Part shown: piece by piece, positions 17,094 to 26,047 of the stretch
Position numbering within the stretch: position 1 is the stretch's first letter
How the letters are laid out: each line of letters opens with the position of its first letter
Source of the DNA: Gordonia gummivorans
GTDB lineage: Bacteria; Actinomycetota; Actinomycetes; Mycobacteriales; Mycobacteriaceae
Assembly: GCF_022513585.1 (NCBI RefSeq)
Contig: NZ_JAKWBF010000003.1
Coordinates: 124,001 to 188,000 of the forward strand
DNA length: 64,000 bases
Reading direction: 5' to 3'
Notes under the pieces: model-generated
Seen by the model: only the letters and a program-made list of their open reading frames with translations
Told to the model about the DNA's origin: nothing
The model's database searches: none
Made by a program: the position numbers and the translations under genes

Positions 17094-18215
17094 ATGTGCA
17101 CCCGTGTCATGTGGCCCGACGCCAACGGTTCGGTGATCGTCGGCCGGAACATGGACTTCCATCAGGACCTCCACACCAACCTCTGGAAGCTTCCGCGCGG
17201 GATCAAGCGCGACGACCGGGTCTCGGGCAAGCTCAAATGGACCGCGAAGTACGGAAGCGTCATCGCAGGCGTCTACGACGTCCTGTCCACGGATGGTCTC
17301 AACGAACGGGGTCTGGCGGGGCACATTCTGTGGCTGGCCGAGTCGGAGTACGGCACCCCCGACGACTCGAAGCCACAACTGGCCATGTCGGTCTGGCTGC
17401 AGTTCTACCTGGACAACTTCGAGACCGTCGCCGAGGCCGTGGCGTGGACCGAGAAGAACCAGCCGCAGATCGTTCCCATGGCCGATCCAACCGGGCACAG
17501 CAAGCCCGCACTACATCTGGCGCTCGATGATGCCAGTGGCGATTCCGCGATCCTGGAATACATCGACGGCAAGATCGAGATCCACCACAGCCAAGACTAC
17601 CTCGTGATGACCAATTCGCCGACCTACGATCAGCAGCTCGAACTGGTCAAGAAATACGAAGGCCTCGGTGGCGACGACCCACTACCGGGAACGTGCCTGG
17701 CCTCCGACCGCTTCGCCCGCGCCCTCTACTACGTCGGCGTCCAGCCGAAGCCGGAGTCGCAACTACAGGCGATGGCGGCGATGCTGAGCATCATCCGCAA
17801 CTGCGCTCAGCCATTCCGGAACCCCGAGCCTGGCAAGCCCGACGCATCGCAGACCCTGTGGCAGGTCGTCATCGACCTGACCAACCTGCGCTACGCATTC
17901 GAGTCGACGACACGGCCGAACACGGTGTGGGTGGATCTCGCGGACCTCGACTTCTCCGAGGGCTCCGGCGAGGCGAAGCTGGATCTGCTCAGCAAGCTTG
18001 CGCTCGAAGGCGGTATCGCCGGCGAGGTGCACAAGCACTTCAAGAAGCACCGCAAGTTCCACATCGTCTCCATCGAACAGGCCAAGCTCATCGGAGAGGT
18101 CGTGGAGAAGGCGACGTCGGAGCTCGCACACGTCAAGGGGTCCGTCGAGGAGCACCAGAATAAGATCCAGGACATCGTCCAGGAGAAGCTCGTGTCCTTC
18201 GTGGCGGCCGAATAG
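17094..18215 (+). CDS. Linear amide C-N hydrolase (choloylglycine hydrolase / penicillin V acylase family)
   Basis: The 373-residue enzyme is an Ntn hydrolase. Starting at ATG 17094 gives MCTRVMW, so that after removal of Met the catalytic cysteine is N-terminal, as the family requires; a GTG at 17079 would bury it. Other family residues are visible: Asp in GRNMDF, Asn in DGLNERGL, Asn in MTNSPTYDQQL, and Arg in CLASDRFARALYY. The family cleaves amides such as bile salts, penicillin V or acyl-homoserine lactones. No signal peptide is present. The last 50-60 residues form a charged helix (KATSELAHVKGSVEEHQNKI), likely coiled coil and not part of the usual domain. Confidence 0.87.
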   Translation: MCTRVMWPDANGSVIVGRNMDFHQDLHTNLWKLPRGIKRDDRVSGKLKWTAKYGSVIAGVYDVLSTDGLNERGLAGHILWLAESEYGTPDDSKPQLAMSVWLQFYLDNFETVAEAVAWTEKNQPQIVPMADPTGHSKPALHLALDDASGDSAILEYIDGKIEIHHSQDYLVMTNSPTYDQQLELVKKYEGLGGDDPLPGTCLASDRFARALYYVGVQPKPESQLQAMAAMLSIIRNCAQPFRNPEPGKPDASQTLWQVVIDLTNLRYAFESTTRPNTVWVDLADLDFSEGSGEAKLDLLSKLALEGGIAGEVHKHFKKHRKFHIVSIEQAKLIGEVVEKATSELAHVKGSVEEHQNKIQDIVQEKLVSFVAAE

Positions 18216-18240
18216 GGTCGGCCGAGCGCCGCACGGGGAG

Positions 18241-18265
18241 CCCGAGTCCCCACCGGGGATTCGGG
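18241..18265 (+). terminator. Hairpin after the amide hydrolase gene
   Basis: CCCGAGTCCCC (18241-18251) and GGGGATTCGGG (18255-18265) form an 11-bp stem with one G-T pair and a 3-nt loop. It starts 26 nt after the stop codon; the T-tract (CTTTCG) is weak. Confidence 0.6.
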
Positions 18266-18324
18266 ACCGCGCTTTCGTGCATCATTGCCACCGCAACTAA
18301 TGGTTCATCAGCGATAATGGCAGG

Positions 18325-18594
18325 GTGGACAACACATTCCGCAAGAGTATGGATGGCGATGACATGCTCGCCTTCGCGCTGCGATGGCTGCCCTTTGGTG
18401 GAGGCGATCCCGAAGACATCTGGATTGCTTTTGGGCTGTCGGAGCGAGTGTATTTCCACCGACTCCAAATGCTGCTGGATGGCGAGCCACCCCCCGGGAT
18501 CGACGACTCGACGTGGTTGCGGATGAAACGTAGCTGCAGTGAACGGCTGATCGCGTCGACGAGACCTCCGGCGACCGACCTCCATCAACCCTGA
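18325..18594 (+). CDS. Small putative helix-turn-helix protein (DUF3263-like)
   Basis: The 89-residue product contains LAFALRWLPFGGGDPEDIW followed by IAFGLSERVYFHRLQMLLD, resembling the DUF3263-type helical DNA-binding domain (a short helix, then GLSxxxYxxRLxxLL). The family assignment is from memory of the pattern and is tentative. The GTG start lies 6 nt after GATAATG, so the message may be leaderless. The gene sits in the block of AraC regulators and converges on AraC paralogue B. Confidence 0.6.
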   Translation: MDNTFRKSMDGDDMLAFALRWLPFGGGDPEDIWIAFGLSERVYFHRLQMLLDGEPPPGIDDSTWLRMKRSCSERLIASTRPPATDLHQP

Positions 18595-18637
18595 GTTGTG
18601 CTGTTCACGAGTTCGTCGAGGGGGGCCTCATCGGTCT

Positions 18638-19669
18638 TCAGGTTCCGGCCGTTCCGCCGCGCCCGACGTCCGGCAGAGCGTGACGATACTCGTCCGGAGT
18701 CATCCCGTAGCGCGCCCGAAAGCGGTTGCGCAGGGTCGCCACCGAACGAAAACCTGCTGCGTGAGCAATGCCCTCCAGGCGGACTTGGCCCGGTTGAGTA
18801 AGCAGGCTGCGTGCCCACTCCAGGCGCCGGGTGACGATCATCTCGGCGGGCGAGAAATCTTCGCCCTGAAGACTTCGGTACAACTGCCGCCGACTCATGT
18901 GCAGAAGCGCGGCCACGGACGCCGCGTTGAAGGTGGGGTCGCGGAAGTTGCGTTCGATGAGATCGCTGACAGCCGCACGAACGAGAAGCGGGTCGCCGGA
19001 CACAGCATCATCGGCCGACTTGGTTTGTTCGATCATTGCCCGGATCACCTCGATCGCAGCGAACTCGGTGTCGAGGTCCACATCAGCTCCTCCGATGACC
19101 GCGTCGCGAGCCAACCGGACGACGAGGCTCGCGCAGGCTCGGGTGAGGACGGTGTCGGGTGTGAGTGGTTCCGTTGTTGCGCCGGCAGCGATGTCACTCC
19201 CCAACAGTTCGGTGGGTACCCAGAGTCCGATCGCGTCGGTGGTGCCGCGTGTGGTCAGGTCGTACGGCAGACGGCTGTCGATGACGGTGATTTGCCCAGC
19301 GCCCGCGGCGAACTCGCGGCCGTTGGCAGTTCCGGTTGTCGACCCCAGGGTCTGTACGCCGCAGATGAAAAAGTCCGAGGGATAGTCGCGAATGCGGCTC
19401 GCGGTTCGACGAGTACGCACCGGCGTTTGCAACAGGCAGAACGCGAACAGCTTGGACAACGGCCGCCAGTACACCAACTGCTCGAAGTCGTCTGGTTCGG
19501 CTGCATCGAGTTCGACAAGAACCGCGTATTGCTCGATGCCGCTGCGACCTCGAGTGCGCACACGGCGCGAACAATGCTCACCGAGTTCCCCTTCACGCCC
19601 GTTGTCGCGCTGCCACCGGTCGAGAACTGTTGGGTCCAAACCCGACCCAGACTGGTCTCCCGGCGTCAC
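18638..19669 (-). CDS. AraC-family transcriptional regulator (paralogue B)
   Basis: The 343-residue regulator is closely similar to the AraC protein at 15678-16718; both contain DDFEQL.YWRPLSK, DSRLPYDLTT and GGADVDLDTE.AAIEV. The C-terminal AraC domain has AALLHMSRRQLYRSLQGE and AAGFRSVATLRNRFRARYGM. The GTG start at 19669 overlaps the stop of the upstream membrane-protein gene by 4 nt (GTGA), which fixes the start; the frame stays open much further upstream by chance. It is co-transcribed with that membrane protein. Confidence 0.88.
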   Translation of the reverse strand: MTPGDQSGSGLDPTVLDRWQRDNGREGELGEHCSRRVRTRGRSGIEQYAVLVELDAAEPDDFEQLVYWRPLSKLFAFCLLQTPVRTRRTASRIRDYPSDFFICGVQTLGSTTGTANGREFAAGAGQITVIDSRLPYDLTTRGTTDAIGLWVPTELLGSDIAAGATTEPLTPDTVLTRACASLVVRLARDAVIGGADVDLDTEFAAIEVIRAMIEQTKSADDAVSGDPLLVRAAVSDLIERNFRDPTFNAASVAALLHMSRRQLYRSLQGEDFSPAEMIVTRRLEWARSLLTQPGQVRLEGIAHAAGFRSVATLRNRFRARYGMTPDEYRHALPDVGRGGTAGT

Positions 19670-20349
19670 GACGTCGGTGCACGCAAAGCCGGCAACACGA
19701 TGAGAGACGCGACGAAGAAGCAGATCGCCCCGATGAAGGTGCCGAGGGTGGCCAGTACCGCATCGACGGTCACTCCGTCGGTGGTGATGTATGCGCCAAC
19801 CGCCGACACACCGAAGGCGAGGCAGCCGATCATGTTGATCTGGCCCGACCACCAGTCCCGACTTCCCGGTGCCCACATGCGGTCGGTGCGCGCGTAGGCC
19901 ACCAGCACGAAGAACCCGCTGAAGAGGAAGGCAACTGACCCTTCGGCGTTCGGTGTCCACACGAGGTGCTTCTGCGCGGCGATCGTGTGGGCCTGCAACG
20001 CCGCGCCGGTACTCACATTGAACAGCAGGGTGCCGAAGAATTGCGTTGCGGCCGCGAGCCATTCGGCCCGCACCATCGTTCCCGGCGCATAGGAGACCGG
20101 AACGGTCACCGGGCCGGCGGTGATCAACTGGATGAAGGCGGCGGTGGTGAAGAACCACGCACCGACGAAGAAGCACAGATTGGCGTTGGCCGCCCCCATC
20201 AGCGACCCTAGTCCGGGCGCCGAACCCACGGCAAACAACGCAGACCCGACCATGAAGCTGCTGCACTGCTTGGTGAGGGTCGGAGTGAGAATTCGCTGTG
20301 TCCACGACGGTGGTGGATCGAAGACCAGATCCGCGGTGGTATCCGTCAT
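19666..20349 (-). CDS. Multipass membrane protein (YrhK-domain-like)
   Basis: The 227-residue protein has about six hydrophobic helices. The first (MVGSALFAVGSAPGLGSLMG) followed by NANLCFFVGAWFFTTAAFIQL resembles proteins annotated with a YrhK domain; this is a tentative family match. No enzymatic motif is visible. Its stop overlaps the start of AraC paralogue B, so the regulator may control or respond to this membrane protein. It lies downstream of gadB on the same strand, with 109 nt between them. Confidence 0.65.
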   Translation of the reverse strand: MTDTTADLVFDPPPSWTQRILTPTLTKQCSSFMVGSALFAVGSAPGLGSLMGAANANLCFFVGAWFFTTAAFIQLITAGPVTVPVSYAPGTMVRAEWLAAATQFFGTLLFNVSTGAALQAHTIAAQKHLVWTPNAEGSVAFLFSGFFVLVAYARTDRMWAPGSRDWWSGQINMIGCLAFGVSAVGAYITTDGVTVDAVLATLGTFIGAICFFVASLIVLPALRAPTS

Positions 20350-20458
20350 CGCGGCCCGCCGATCCGGTCACCGTCGTTGTGCGTACGCATTCGATCTCCT
20401 CGTCGGACACCGCTGTTCGCGCTCGAGCCCAACGGACTCGAGCGCGACCACGCGGTGC

Positions 20459-21868
20459 TCAGTGATGGAAGTGTGAACCGGCCTTCTCACGCGGCAGTGG
20501 CGCTTCGAGGTTGTCGAGGAAGACGACCTCACCCTCGATGTCGCGCAGCAGGGCGTCGGCCAGATCACGACTCAGTCCGGCGCGAACAACGATGCGCTGC
20601 AACGTCATATCGGCCAGGTCGTCGGCCATCGGGTATGCCGGGACCAGCCAGCCCTTCATGCGCAGCCGGTCGGACAGATCGAAGAGGGTCCACTTCTCGG
20701 TGTACCCCTTCTTCAGTTTCCACGCGAAGACCGGGATCGTGTCGCCCTTGCTGACGAGTTCGAACGGACCGATCTCGGCGATCGCCGACGAAAGGTATTG
20801 CGCGACATCGAGCGACCCCTGCTGAACCTGGCGATAGCCTTCCCGGCCCAAGCGCAGGAAGTTGTAGTACTGCAAAAGGACCTGCGCGCCAGGACGCGAG
20901 AAATTCAGTGCGAGCGTAGGCATGTCACCGCCGAGGTAGCTGCAGTGGAAGACCATGCTGTCGGGCAGCGCGGCGGTGTCGCGCCAGATGATCCACCCCA
21001 GACCCGGATACACCAGGCCGTACTTGTGGCCGGAGGTGTTGATGGACACCACCCGGTCCACCCGGAAGTCCCATTCCAGATCGGGCTGGCAGAACGGTGC
21101 GATCATCGCACCCGATGCGCCGTCGACATGGATCTTGATGTCGAGGCCGGTCGATGCCTGGATCTCATCGAGCTTCGCGGAGATCTCCTTCACCGGCTCA
21201 TAGAGGCCGTTGTAGGTGACGCCGAGGATGGCGATCACGCCGATGGTGTTCTCGTCGACGTACTTCTCCAGCTCATGGCCGTCGAAGACGAAGTGCTCTT
21301 CGCTCACCGGCACCCAGCGGGGCTCGACCTCGAAGTAGTTGAGGAACTTCTCCCAGCAGACCTGAACCGCGGTGGACAACACCAGGTTCGGCTTCTCGAT
21401 CGACTTGCCCTCGGCCTTGCGGCGGGCCTGCCAATGCCGTTTCAGTGCAAGACCACCCAGCATCGCGGCCTCCGACGAACCGATCGTCGACGTCCCGATC
21501 GCGTTGTCGACATCGGGGTTGTTCCACAGGTCGGCGATGATGCGCCAGCACCGGTCCTCGATGGCCGCGGTCTGTGGGTACTCGTCCTTGTCGATCATGT
21601 TCTTGTCGTAGGTTTCCGCGTACAGCTTGCGCGCCTCGTCGTCCATCCAGGTCGACACGAAGGTTGCCAGGTTCAGGCGTGCGTTGCCGTCGAGCATCGC
21701 CTCGTCGTGCACGATCTGATACGCCGTCTCGGGCAGGCTCATTCCGTCAGGAATGGTGAACTTCGGCAGTTCGGTTGCCTCGCCTGGGCGCACGAACACC
21801 GGGTTGAGCGTCAGCGTGTCACCGATGTTGGTGGTCGTGCGGGCGTTGGTGTGGGACAGATCGGTCAT
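20459..21868 (-). CDS. gadB: Glutamate decarboxylase (PLP-dependent)
   Basis: The 469-residue enzyme converts glutamate to GABA and CO2, consuming a proton, and supports acid tolerance or GABA metabolism. Group II decarboxylase motifs are present: HVDGASGAMIAPF binds PLP, and SGHKYGLVYPG holds the Schiff-base lysine. The length matches E. coli GadB. The C-terminal tail ends SHFHH; in E. coli GadB the C-terminal tail and its penultimate histidine close the active site at neutral pH, so the histidine-rich end may serve a similar pH switch (inference). No GadC-type antiporter is in the window. ATG 21868 follows a GAGGAGGA site. Confidence 0.95.
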   Translation of the reverse strand: MTDLSHTNARTTTNIGDTLTLNPVFVRPGEATELPKFTIPDGMSLPETAYQIVHDEAMLDGNARLNLATFVSTWMDDEARKLYAETYDKNMIDKDEYPQTAAIEDRCWRIIADLWNNPDVDNAIGTSTIGSSEAAMLGGLALKRHWQARRKAEGKSIEKPNLVLSTAVQVCWEKFLNYFEVEPRWVPVSEEHFVFDGHELEKYVDENTIGVIAILGVTYNGLYEPVKEISAKLDEIQASTGLDIKIHVDGASGAMIAPFCQPDLEWDFRVDRVVSINTSGHKYGLVYPGLGWIIWRDTAALPDSMVFHCSYLGGDMPTLALNFSRPGAQVLLQYYNFLRLGREGYRQVQQGSLDVAQYLSSAIAEIGPFELVSKGDTIPVFAWKLKKGYTEKWTLFDLSDRLRMKGWLVPAYPMADDLADMTLQRIVVRAGLSRDLADALLRDIEGEVVFLDNLEAPLPREKAGSHFHH

Positions 21869-21955
21869 GGGTTCCTCCTCGGGACATACGGGTGGGTTCG
21901 GTGCGATCGAAAGTGCAGTGCTGATGGATGTATTCGGAATTCGGTTACATGTCGG

Positions 21956-23920
21956 CTAGACCTCGACCGGCGGGTAGAGGCGGTCCATGTTGTATTGGCG
22001 GTTTCGACGAGCGGCCCACGTCGAGATGGCCAGGAACACCACGGTGAGGCACGACAGCACACCGATCGCGATCCACAGGCGATGGTCGACGCCGCCGACC
22101 GTCAGCTGGCGTAAACCGTTGACCGTATATGTCATCGGGTCTACCCAGTGGATGTACTGGAAGGGTTTGGTGGTCGTCGGCACTGGATAGATCCCGCCCG
22201 CCGAGGTGAGCATCACCATGAGGAACGCCAGCGTCACCACGCGCCCGACGGCCGGCCCGAAGACGGCATTGAGCATCTGGATCATCGCCAAGAACACCGC
22301 GACCATCAGCAGCATGAAGCCAAAGGTCGCCACGGGATACACCGGTCGCAGGCCCACCGCGAACACGACTACGAGATAGAGGATCGCGGCCTGCAGGAAT
22401 CCGACGAAGAAGGTGGGTGCGAACGACGCCAGCACCGCTCGCAGTGACGCCAGACCCTGCGCTATCGGACGAGATTGCAACGGGGTGAACAGCATCCAGG
22501 CGATGATGCTGCCGACGAACAACGCCAGACCGAGGAAGAAGGGGGCGAATCCGGTTCCGAATGTCTTGGCCTCGTTGAGAGTGTTCTCCTCGAGCGTCAC
22601 CGGTTGCGACAGGGTGTTTGCCAGCGCGTTCTTCTGCTCCTGCGACCACTGCGGGACCGCCTTGACTCCTGCGTCCACTTGTCCGGCGAGCTCGTTGGTT
22701 CCCGCGGCGAGTTGCACGGTCCCGGCCCGCAACTGGTTGGCACCATTGCTCAGCTCGACGAGACCGGTACTGAGTTGTCCTGCTCCCGAGCTGAGTTCGT
22801 TCGCCGCGCTCCGCGCCGCGACCACATCGTTGCGAAGGGTCCCGTTCTGCAGCAGCCCCATGGCAATTCGTACCGGACTCTGCGGGCTCCCCAGTTGCTG
22901 CGAGAGGGTCGCGGCGTCGGTGCGCACCGCGGTGAGCTGATTGTTGGCATTGGGTCCAAGGCCCTGGGTCCTCAGCACACTCTGCGCGGGCGCGAGCAGA
23001 TCGGCGAGTCGCTGTACTGAAGGGTCGGGGTTGGCCCGCAGTTGCGCCATGACACCCGTCACCGCCCGCGATGCCTGCGACTGTGCGGTCGCAGCCGTAC
23101 CCAACTGATTCGCCACTGCCGTTGTCCCCGTACTCAATCGTGTGACGAGCGCGTTCAGTTCGGCGGGAGTCAGACCACCGTTGCCGGAGTTGTTGAGCGC
23201 CGCGAGGACGGGGTCGGTGGCGCGCTGCACAGCACCGTCGAGCGTGTTGAGGCCCCCGGCGAGCTCGGCCGCACCGTTCTTGGCGGTGACCAGATTGGTC
23301 GCCAGCTCACCGGCACCGGTATTGGCCTGCTGCATACCGTTGTTCAGCTTGTTGACTCCCTGCTGAGCCTGCGTCAGCTTGGGCATGAGTCCGGTGACAT
23401 CATTGATGACGATGTCGAAGGTGGTCGCGCCGACCTGCGCGCCGACCTTGTTCACCACCTGTTCGGCTGCGTCCTGCCCCATCACCGTCGAGAGGTAGTT
23501 GTTGGCGTCGTTGTAGGTGAAGATCAGTTGCGCCGATCGTGCGTCACCGCTCGCAGGCGACGCGATGTCAGCACTGAAATCCTCGGGCAGCGTGATGGAG
23601 AAGTAGTACTTCCCATGTTCCACACCGTCTTTGGCCTCTTGCGCGGACACCACGTGCAGATCGAGCTGGTCGGAGGCGATGAGTCCGTCGGTGACCTGTT
23701 TGCCCGCGTTGAGTGGCTTTCCTTGCACTGTTGCACCCTGGTCAGCGTTGACGATCGCCACCGGGATCTTGTTGACCGCGTCGAACGGATTCCAGAACGC
23801 CCACAGATAGAGCGCGCCATACATCAACGGCATCAACACGATGACGATGAGTGCCAGTCGTGGCATCTGCCCTCGGTAATAGCGTTTGAAGTCGCTGCCG
23901 GGCGAGAACGCAGCAAGCAT
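21956..23920 (-). CDS. YhgE/Pip-family membrane protein (ABC-2-like permease)
   Basis: The 654-residue protein has one N-terminal membrane helix (about residues 20-42), a large extracytoplasmic domain rich in heptad-like repeats (GAGELATNLVTAKNGAAELAGG and similar, about 190-440), and a cluster of about five C-terminal helices (about 470-640). This is the YhgE/Pip architecture, related to ABC-2 export permeases and the phage-infection protein. It lies 1 nt downstream of the ABC ATPase-like gene, which suggests a two-component exporter. It is followed after 87 nt by gadB. The substrate is unknown. Confidence 0.85.
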   Translation of the reverse strand: MLAAFSPGSDFKRYYRGQMPRLALIVIVLMPLMYGALYLWAFWNPFDAVNKIPVAIVNADQGATVQGKPLNAGKQVTDGLIASDQLDLHVVSAQEAKDGVEHGKYYFSITLPEDFSADIASPASGDARSAQLIFTYNDANNYLSTVMGQDAAEQVVNKVGAQVGATTFDIVINDVTGLMPKLTQAQQGVNKLNNGMQQANTGAGELATNLVTAKNGAAELAGGLNTLDGAVQRATDPVLAALNNSGNGGLTPAELNALVTRLSTGTTAVANQLGTAATAQSQASRAVTGVMAQLRANPDPSVQRLADLLAPAQSVLRTQGLGPNANNQLTAVRTDAATLSQQLGSPQSPVRIAMGLLQNGTLRNDVVAARSAANELSSGAGQLSTGLVELSNGANQLRAGTVQLAAGTNELAGQVDAGVKAVPQWSQEQKNALANTLSQPVTLEENTLNEAKTFGTGFAPFFLGLALFVGSIIAWMLFTPLQSRPIAQGLASLRAVLASFAPTFFVGFLQAAILYLVVVFAVGLRPVYPVATFGFMLLMVAVFLAMIQMLNAVFGPAVGRVVTLAFLMVMLTSAGGIYPVPTTTKPFQYIHWVDPMTYTVNGLRQLTVGGVDHRLWIAIGVLSCLTVVFLAISTWAARRNRQYNMDRLYPPVEV

Positions 23921-23921
23921 G

Positions 23922-24686
23922 TCAGAGGGTCCGTTCCTGTTGTTCGAGCTTCACGAATTCTTGGTCGGTCAGGTTGTCGACGAGAATCGCTTCGCGCACA
24001 CCGATTCCGGCGTGCACACCGTTGACGTCGGCGGTGACGACGGTCTGATTCCGTCCCAGGTCGACGAGCCGCTCGGTGAGTATCCGGGTGCTCTCGATCC
24101 GAGCGAGGCGATCCACTCCACCGACCACGAGCAGGGGTGGACGCGCCACATTCGCGACCGCGATGCGAAACAGGCTCGCCGTGAGTTCCGGCAGTTCCTC
24201 GATGAAGGCGTCCATCGAGGGAAGCGACAGATCTCCGAAGACCGGCGCGCAGATGCGTTCGAGGTCTTCCTGACGGGCTTGCCGAACCCACTTGTACCAC
24301 TTAGCATGCCACCGGATCTGCTCGGTCACGACATCGCGCACCCGGATGGCCTGCTCGATTCCGTCCACTTCGTCGATGTCGGCGATCGCGGCACGCGCGA
24401 ACAGATGACGCGCATCGTTTCGCCGCCCGAATGCGGTGAGGCTTCCCGAGGTCGGCTTCATCCGACCGGCGAGGGTGAGCAGCAACGCCGTCCGACCCCG
24501 TCCGCCGGACCCGACCAGCACCGTCACGCCGCCCTCGGCGACACGCAAACTGGTTGGACCGTAGATGTGGCCCCACGATGCCCGCACCCCGATGTCCTCA
24601 GCGACGAGGAGTGCTTCCCCGTCGTCGAGTACGCGCGGCACCGGTGCGGTGACCTCGTTGCTCGACCAGTCGTCGGTCATAGTCAT
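23922..24686 (-). CDS. ABC transporter ATPase-like protein with degenerate motifs
   Basis: The 254-residue protein follows the layout of an ABC ATPase (VTVLVGSGGRGRTALLLTLAG, then KPTSGSLTAFG), but the Walker A lysine is replaced by arginine (GSGGRGRT). There is no LSGGQ signature; the corresponding segment is ELPELTASLFRIAVANVA. The Walker B region PLLVVGGVDRLA lacks the usual acidic pair. Similar small proteins accompany YhgE genes in actinobacteria, so this looks like a conserved, perhaps non-hydrolysing partner rather than random decay (inference). ATG 24686 is chosen (MTMTDDW); ATG 24680 is an alternative. Confidence 0.75.
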   Translation of the reverse strand: MTMTDDWSSNEVTAPVPRVLDDGEALLVAEDIGVRASWGHIYGPTSLRVAEGGVTVLVGSGGRGRTALLLTLAGRMKPTSGSLTAFGRRNDARHLFARAAIADIDEVDGIEQAIRVRDVVTEQIRWHAKWYKWVRQARQEDLERICAPVFGDLSLPSMDAFIEELPELTASLFRIAVANVARPPLLVVGGVDRLARIESTRILTERLVDLGRNQTVVTADVNGVHAGIGVREAILVDNLTDQEFVKLEQQERTL

Positions 24687-24760
24687 TGTCGCTTTCTGAG
24701 AAACGCAGTACGCGCCGAGCATCATCGGCGCGATCCAGCACGGCGGGATGCGGTTGTGGC

Positions 24761-26047
24761 CTAGTGCAGAGTGTTCTTGAAAACCCTGCCGCCCTTGATG
24801 ATCAGCTTCAGGTTCTGGTCCGGATCCGACAGCACCGAGATGTCGGCCAGCGGGTCGCCGTCGACCAAGAGGAGATCGGCCCACGCATCGGGCGCGACGA
24901 CGCCGAGTCGCGCCGATCCGTACGGATTGCGGTCACCGGCCATTTCGAAGAGCTCCGCGTTGCCCGAGGTGAGCATCTTCAACGACTCTGCATTGGAATA
25001 GAATTCGCCCATTCGAGCCGCCATGACGCTTTGGCGCGCCGCGGACTGTGGTTCCAGCAGGAGGTCCGTGCCGAAGGCCACCTTGACGCCATACTTCTTG
25101 GCCCAGGTGTACACATTCTCGGTCCCATGACAGATCTGCCGGTTCTTCTCGGCGCGATCGGGGTCGGGATAGTGGTGATCGTCTTCGGCGAAGGGTTGCA
25201 TCGACAGCCAGATCCCCTTCTCACCGATCAGCGCGACGGTTGATTCGTCGGCAAGGTGACCGTGCTCGATGGACCGCACTCCCGCCTCGATGGCTCGCTT
25301 GATCCCCGGCACGGTGTAGACGTGGGTCGCCACGTACGTGCCGTAGTCCTCGGCCGCGTTGACGGCCGCGCGCATCTCGTCGGGTGTGAACTGCAGCGTG
25401 TACAGCGGGTCGTACATCGAGGCCGCGCCACCACCGATGGTGAGCTTGATCTGCGATGCCCCTTTGCGCAGTTGCTCGCGCACCGCTGTGAGGACACGCT
25501 CGACGCCGTCGACGGTCCTCGTGAACCCGATCGAGTCGGTACGACTCGGACCGCCGCCGAAGGCATACGGCGTCTCGTACACGAAGGCGAAGTCGCCATG
25601 GCCCGAGGTCTGGGAGATCATCGCCTGGCTGGGAAAGATCCGTGGTCCCTCGAAGTCGCCGCGATCGATCACCACCTTCAGTGGTGCGGTGTCGCCACCC
25701 ATGTCGCGCACGGAGGTGAAGCCTCGGTGCAGCATGCGCTTGGCCTCCGACAGCGTGTTGGCAACCAGCAGACCGGTCGCGCCCATCACGAAGTCGAGGT
25801 AGCTGTTCGCGTTCCCCATCAGATGGACGTGGGCGTCACTGAGTCCCGGCATGAGGAACCGGCCGCCGCCGTCGATCTCTGTCGTCTCGATTCCGGGGGC
25901 GTCGCCGATCGGCGAGTCGGCCACTGCGGCAATCCGTTCGCCTTCGATGAGAACGTCATGTGCGTCCACAACGTTGTCGGTCAGCCCGTCGAAGACCCGC
26001 ACATTGCGAATCACCAGACGTCGACTTGTACTGTCTCCCTGCGACAT
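24761..26047 (-). CDS. Metal-dependent amidohydrolase (imidazolonepropionase-like)
   Basis: The 428-residue enzyme belongs to the amidohydrolase superfamily. Metal-binding motifs are visible: DAHVHL in the first strand, a lysine in QIKLTIGGG, histidines in VATHVYT and SIEHGHLAD, and the catalytic aspartate in VAFGTDLL. The N-terminal beta-sandwich strand (RRLVIRNVRVFDGLTDNVVDA) and C-terminal ADLLLVDGDPLADISVL are typical. Such enzymes hydrolyse cyclic or linear amides, peptides or organophosphates; the substrate is not readable here. It is upstream of the YhgE/ATPase/gadB genes on the same strand (74-nt gap). Confidence 0.85.
   Translation of the reverse strand: MSQGDSTSRRLVIRNVRVFDGLTDNVVDAHDVLIEGERIAAVADSPIGDAPGIETTEIDGGGRFLMPGLSDAHVHLMGNANSYLDFVMGATGLLVANTLSEAKRMLHRGFTSVRDMGGDTAPLKVVIDRGDFEGPRIFPSQAMISQTSGHGDFAFVYETPYAFGGGPSRTDSIGFTRTVDGVERVLTAVREQLRKGASQIKLTIGGGAASMYDPLYTLQFTPDEMRAAVNAAEDYGTYVATHVYTVPGIKRAIEAGVRSIEHGHLADESTVALIGEKGIWLSMQPFAEDDHHYPDPDRAEKNRQICHGTENVYTWAKKYGVKVAFGTDLLLEPQSAARQSVMAARMGEFYSNAESLKMLTSGNAELFEMAGDRNPYGSARLGVVAPDAWADLLLVDGDPLADISVLSDPDQNLKLIIKGGRVFKNTLH

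Noticed and set aside
18638-20410. A single 590-codon minus-strand gene fusing an AraC domain to another region
   Set aside because: The N-terminal part is the out-of-frame shadow of the membrane protein at 19666-20349. The AraC protein starts at GTG 19669, overlapping that gene's stop by 4 nt.
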